From contig CAJINV010000002.1 of the NCBI GenBank assembly GCA_905178155.1, forward strand, positions 9,928,931-9,992,930: a stretch of DNA of 64,000 bases. The letters run 5' to 3'. A program made the translations under genes and the position numbers. The notes beneath the pieces are model-generated. The model worked only from the letters and a program-made list of their open reading frames with translations. It was not told the DNA's origin and made no database searches. This DNA comes from Amoebophrya sp. A120. Taxonomy: Eukaryota > Sar > Dinophyceae > Syndiniales > Amoebophryaceae. Positions 60,237-64,000 of the stretch are shown here, piece after piece (position 1 is the stretch's first letter; the number at the start of each line of letters is the position of its first letter).

Positions 60237-63200
60237 TCAGAAGTCGTACTGATCGTCGGCCTCCGCTTCCGCCATGTCTTGCACGATGTCCCGCGTGCGG
60301 AAATCGGTCATGGTGGGTGGCCCCTTGGCCTTGACAGGGTCGAAGTTAGGCTGCTTCGTCCAGAAGCCCGGGCGGTTTTTGCTGCCCGAGGAGGTCTTCA
60401 GGGAGAACATGGAGCGCCAGAAGGGGTGGTAGCCGTCCGCCTGTTCCACAACATCGTCGTCCGGGTGGATCTGGATGCGGAAAGCGTCCCGGCGGGTATC
60501 TTTATTCCCCGCCGCCATGCGGAGCTGCAGGTTCGGGCTGTAGTCCCGCTCCTCGGTTCGCTTCTTGGCGCCCAGCAGCCTCCGCCGCCGCTCGCGCTCC
60601 ACGCTGGGCGAGGTGGGGATCTCCTTGGCGCTGCTGTAGCCGCTGCTGGGCTGGTCCATGCTGCGGGCGATGCGGAGCGGGGACCGGCGGCCGGACTGCA
60701 GGTAATTCGGCTCGTTCGCAAAGTTGGGCGCCATCTCGCGCAGCGACCCCCGCTTCGGGATCGCCGGATACAGCTCGATTTCCGGCTTCGCACGACCGTC
60801 GACGGACCGCGAGGCGGTTTTGTCGCTCTTGCTGCTCGACAAAGTCGTGTTCGCGATCGAACCAATGCCGGTCGGATCCACGTGCACCAGGTCCCGGCGA
60901 CCGCGGCCGTCGGACAGCGGCAGGATTCCGCCCCACGCGGGGTTCACCAAATTGGTTTTGTTTCCCGAGTTTTTCAGCCGCGCCTGCTCCCGCAGCTCGC
61001 GCTCGTGGTTGCGCATCTGGATGTGCTCCGTGAAGTTCCGCCGCACCGGCGACAGGTCCAGCCGCACTCCCGCCTGGTTCAGAGTGAAGTACTCCTTCGG
61101 CTCGCCGCCCCGCGTGCGCACGCGCTTCTGCTCCGCGTGCTGCGTCAGAATCGCCTTGCCGCGCCGCTCCCAGTAGTACTGCTCGTACTCATTCACTTCG
61201 TCGTCCGTTTCCCCTAAATCGATCTCGACCCGCCCTGTGTAGAAGTTCCTACCTGTCCCGCCAAGAAAGCGGTCGCTGCGCATCGTCGTGTTTGGAGAAT
61301 TTGAATCTGAGCGCATAAAATTGTTCTCCTGAGCAGGTCCTCTTCCTCCTCCACCTCCCGCCGCGGACTGGAACTCTCGATCCACCTGCGAGACGCCCGC
61401 GAAGAACTTCCCTTCATCCATGGACGACCGGTCCCCGTCGGGGCTGGGACTGCGGTCCGTGAAGGACACCTCCGGGTCGCTGTGGTGGAATCTGCTGCGG
61501 AACTCGTCGTGGTGGTCCTCTTGGGAAAACGTCGAGTACAGATTGCTGTAGAACGACTGCTCGAAGCTGTTGTCAAAGTCGCTCGGGTCGCGCCGGCGGT
61601 CGGAGGAGAACTCGCCCTTGTCCACGTCGAAGAAGCCCTGTTGCGTCCGGATGAAGTCCGCATCGAACAGGGTCTTCTCCCTGCCGTGCTTCTTGTAGCG
61701 GTGCTTGCGCGTCTGGAAATCCACGTTCAGGATGGAGTTCAGCTCGGTGTTCCCGGTCTTCTTCAGCGTGACCAGCTTGCGCTTGCGCAGCTTCTCCTTC
61801 GCCTCCTGCTCGTTTAAGTGCTTGGTGCCGGCGAAGGCCTCCTTGAACACGTCAGCGTAGCAGTCCACGATCGCGGGGTGGTGCAGCGTGTCCGAGTACC
61901 GCACCCCGGAAACGAAGATCTTCGGCCTGAGTGGCGCCACCGCGGGGCGCTCCGGGAAGATGTCGGACGGGATCTGGTCCTCATCGGAGTCTAGCTCCGA
62001 ACCGTTCTTCTTGTCTTCGGTTTTTTCCTTGCTGTCCCCCGCTTCGCTCGCACTGCTCGCGTCGCCCTCGTCCGTGCGCTTCATGAGCTTGCGCCGCTCC
62101 TGCTTGTGCTTGCGGACCGCCTCCTGGTGCTTGCGCCGGTTTCGCGGCGACTTGAACAGGTTCGGTTCAAGCAGTTTCTTCGATTTGATCTTGTTCAAAT
62201 TTCCCTTCTCCACCTCGGCGTCCCGGAGCTTCTTCTTGTGGGAGGCCAGCGCCAGCTCCGCGATTGATTTCGCCTTTTTCAACTTCTTCTCTGGGGCATT
62301 GGTCGCATCTCCCTCCTCCGCGATCGCATCTGGGTTTTGTTCTAACCCGCTCTTACTGGTTTTTTTCTTGCCCGCTCTATTCGGTAGGCTGGAAACCGAC
62401 GAGCTGCGGCTTGTCGCTTTGGACGACTCGCGGTCCGTCTTCGTGTCGGGAGAGGCGTTGCTGGACAACTCTGACCTGGTCCGCTCGCGCGCCTGCTGCT
62501 CCGCCAGCTGCTTCTTTCGATTCCGCCGGGCGGCCATCAGCGACCCGCGCCCCAGCTGGTTGCCCAGCGACTGCCCGAGGAAGAGGCCGCCGAGCGCCGC
62601 GGCCTTGATGGCCTCCTCGCGGTCGAAGGGCTCCAGCTGCAGGCGGACGAACAGTGTGGGTGCGTGCAATGACTCTTCCTCAAACACCTTCTTCTTCTCC
62701 ACCATGCGACTGCTGGTCTTCAGACTGAGTCCGCCGTCGTAATGCCGCTTCGCGAAGTACTCCAGCTTCATCTTTGTTTTGCCGATCAGCGCCTTGGTGA
62801 GCCGCTCCTTCTTGGTTTGGAACACCGCGTCCGCGTCGTAGATCTCGAACCGCAGCAGGTTCTGCAGCATCTCGTCGCTGGCCGGGACTTTTGTCTCGAA
62901 CTTCTGGTCCCAGATCGGGTCCTGCCGGTTGTTCGTCACGATTTTCGTCTCGAACACCTGGTCCCGGAACAGCACACGCACGAACGGGTCCGCGGTGCCG
63001 ATGAAATTTTCCGGATAGATGTTCTGGGCGCGCTTCACCTCGATGGTCAGCAGCAAATCGATCGGGATCGGCTTCCGCTTGGTTTCCGGCGCCTCGTAGA
63101 CCGAAGGGAGGATCTTGTGCCAGGCAGACTGCTCCGCCACCCCGTCCTTCGGGAGCTTGAGCGCGTTCTTCTTGGACAGCGGCAGCGAGATTCGCACCTG

Positions 63201-64000
63201 CTCCCCGCCAACGTTGAAAAACTCGTCCAGGTCGGCCTCAGCGACCTTCTCCAGTGCGGGTGGCACTGCGATGTTCGTCAGGTGCAGAAACGGCACCCCG
63301 CAGATGATCGCGGCGTCCTCGGGCGTCATGCGGGGAATCCCCGGGAGCCACGTGGCAGCGAAGTTCGCTTTCATCGTTTCCGAATCGAGGAGCCCAGAAT
63401 TATGGCCGCTAGAAGTACTCCCCGCGGCGACTATACTAGTAGTTGCACTCGTCGCTCGGGCGGATGATGTCTTATTTCTGGCCGCTGCTAGTGCGGCGCT
63501 CTGGAACATCTCGCGCGCCAGCCGCGGCAAGAGCGCCAGCGCAGCAGATTGGTTTTGTTGCCACCAATTTCTGCGAACTTGGCTTGGAAGCAACACCGGG
63601 GGCAGCTGCTGCCCCACGATGATTCTCCGCGACGCAAACAGCGTGGGCTGGAAGAACGGCGGCAGCTGCACCTCCTCCGCCGCCAGCTGCTTCGCAATCG
63701 CAAGAGTAGTGGAATCGAGGTTCAACAGCGTCGCGTTCTGGTTGCGCAAATACGTCGCCACGATCAACTCGGAGTTCTCCGGCGGCGCGTCCTGGCCGGG
63801 CTGCAGATGCACGGAGCTATCCTTGCTTTGCGTGCGCTCCTTGCTGAGCTGCCGCAGCTTCGCCATACTGGCCGCCTCTTTGTCCCGCCGGATCTTTTCC
63901 TTCTTCGCGCAGTCTTTTCCGAACACCCAGATGAGTTGCTGGTAGCGCTTCTCGGAGTTCAGCTTTTCCGACTTTTTTCCGACCACCGGCTGCTCGACGT
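60237..64000 (-). CDS. Large C2-domain protein, 5' end outside window
   Basis: An intronless frame of more than 1250 codons that stays open to base 64000, so the start lies outside. A C2 domain occupies about 62700-63080: IDLLLTIEVKRAQNIYPENF, GTADPFVRVLF, NNRQDPIWDQKFETKV, LLRFEIYDAD. The ADPFV and DPIWDQ positions are those of the Ca2+-binding loops, so Ca2+-dependent phospholipid binding is plausible. The region before it has LPGIPRMTPEDAAIICGVPFLHL, which I do not recognise. The C-terminal 750 residues are highly charged, with Lys/Arg-rich and acidic stretches (coiled-coil-like EAVRKHKQERRKL) and many Ser/Arg motifs. A membrane-associated scaffold or cytoskeletal role is inferred. No transmembrane segment is seen in the visible part. 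Confidence 0.75.
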   Translation of the reverse strand, partial: VEQPVVGKKSEKLNSEKRYQQLIWVFGKDCAKKEKIRRDKEAASMAKLRQLSKERTQSKDSSVHLQPGQDAPPENSELIVATYLRNQNATLLNLDSTTLAIAKQLAAEEVQLPPFFQPTLFASRRIIVGQQLPPVLLPSQVRRNWWQQNQSAALALLPRLAREMFQSAALAAARNKTSSARATSATTSIVAAGSTSSGHNSGLLDSETMKANFAATWLPGIPRMTPEDAAIICGVPFLHLTNIAVPPALEKVAEADLDEFFNVGGEQVRISLPLSKKNALKLPKDGVAEQSAWHKILPSVYEAPETKRKPIPIDLLLTIEVKRAQNIYPENFIGTADPFVRVLFRDQVFETKIVTNNRQDPIWDQKFETKVPASDEMLQNLLRFEIYDADAVFQTKKERLTKALIGKTKMKLEYFAKRHYDGGLSLKTSSRMVEKKKVFEEESLHAPTLFVRLQLEPFDREEAIKAAALGGLFLGQSLGNQLGRGSLMAARRNRKKQLAEQQARERTRSELSSNASPDTKTDRESSKATSRSSSVSSLPNRAGKKKTSKSGLEQNPDAIAEEGDATNAPEKKLKKAKSIAELALASHKKKLRDAEVEKGNLNKIKSKKLLEPNLFKSPRNRRKHQEAVRKHKQERRKLMKRTDEGDASSASEAGDSKEKTEDKKNGSELDSDEDQIPSDIFPERPAVAPLRPKIFVSGVRYSDTLHHPAIVDCYADVFKEAFAGTKHLNEQEAKEKLRKRKLVTLKKTGNTELNSILNVDFQTRKHRYKKHGREKTLFDADFIRTQQGFFDVDKGEFSSDRRRDPSDFDNSFEQSFYSNLYSTFSQEDHHDEFRSRFHHSDPEVSFTDRSPSPDGDRSSMDEGKFFAGVSQVDREFQSAAGGGGGRGPAQENNFMRSDSNSPNTTMRSDRFLGGTGRNFYTGRVEIDLGETDDEVNEYEQYYWERRGKAILTQHAEQKRVRTRGGEPKEYFTLNQAGVRLDLSPVRRNFTEHIQMRNHERELREQARLKNSGNKTNLVNPAWGGILPLSDGRGRRDLVHVDPTGIGSIANTTLSSSKSDKTASRSVDGRAKPEIELYPAIPKRGSLREMAPNFANEPNYLQSGRRSPLRIARSMDQPSSGYSSAKEIPTSPSVERERRRRLLGAKKRTEERDYSPNLQLRMAAGNKDTRRDAFRIQIHPDDDVVEQADGYHPFWRSMFSLKTSSGSKNRPGFWTKQPNFDPVKAKGPPTMTDFRTRDIVQDMAEAEADDQYDF

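Noticed and set aside
60213-61217. 334-codon plus-strand ORF, with similar long ORFs at 62742-63467, 38874-39722 and 528-1376 (minus)
   Set aside because: Each is an antisense shadow of a well-supported gene, caused by GC-rich third positions.

Overview
This is nuclear DNA of a eukaryotic protist, most likely a dinoflagellate relative of the Amoebophrya (Syndiniales) type. The evidence is as follows. Conserved genes (V-ATPase E, succinyl-CoA ligase alpha, PEX5, CIA2, PP2C) are broken by introns. Fifteen of these introns are transposon-like 'introners' with long terminal inverted repeats (TIRs) and 5-bp target duplications, which I recall as a reported trait of Amoebophrya genomes. Every convincing host gene from 7.4 kb to the right edge lies on the minus strand, as in dinoflagellate unidirectional gene clusters. 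The species call is inference.

Layout. From 1 to 6484 lies most of a tyrosine-recombinase retrotransposon (DIRS/Ngaro/PAT type): a gag-like ORF, a reverse transcriptase-RNase H ORF in the same frame behind a UGA-CUA stop, a tyrosine recombinase, and a B1-A2-B2 split direct repeat at the right end. An AT-rich, strand-asymmetric segment follows (6485-7426). Next come an FAD monooxygenase (7427-9706), a PP2C phosphatase (11228-14488), a two-RRM RNA-binding protein with five introners (15642-18829) and V-ATPase subunit E (20335-21642).

From 21950 to 31177 lies the most novel part. It is a head-to-tail array of five intronless paralogues of about 500 residues. Each has an N-terminal module resembling the phage-integrase repeat unit (INT_rpt) and a C-terminal module resembling bacterial MepB. 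The fifth copy sits between two copies of the last exon of a cysteine-rich gene (31526-32442 and 29293-29565).

The right half holds a TMA7-like small protein, a secretory FkbM-type methyltransferase, a predicted pseudokinase with Asn for the catalytic Asp, a coiled-coil protein, CIA2/MIP18, mitochondrial succinyl-CoA ligase alpha, two unrecognised proteins, the peroxisomal import receptor PEX5, and a large C2-domain protein running off the right edge. Apart from the retrotransposon and the array, the genes are unrelated housekeeping or signalling genes sharing only direction and introner load. Exon boundaries were read by eye and are approximate unless fixed by a target duplication.
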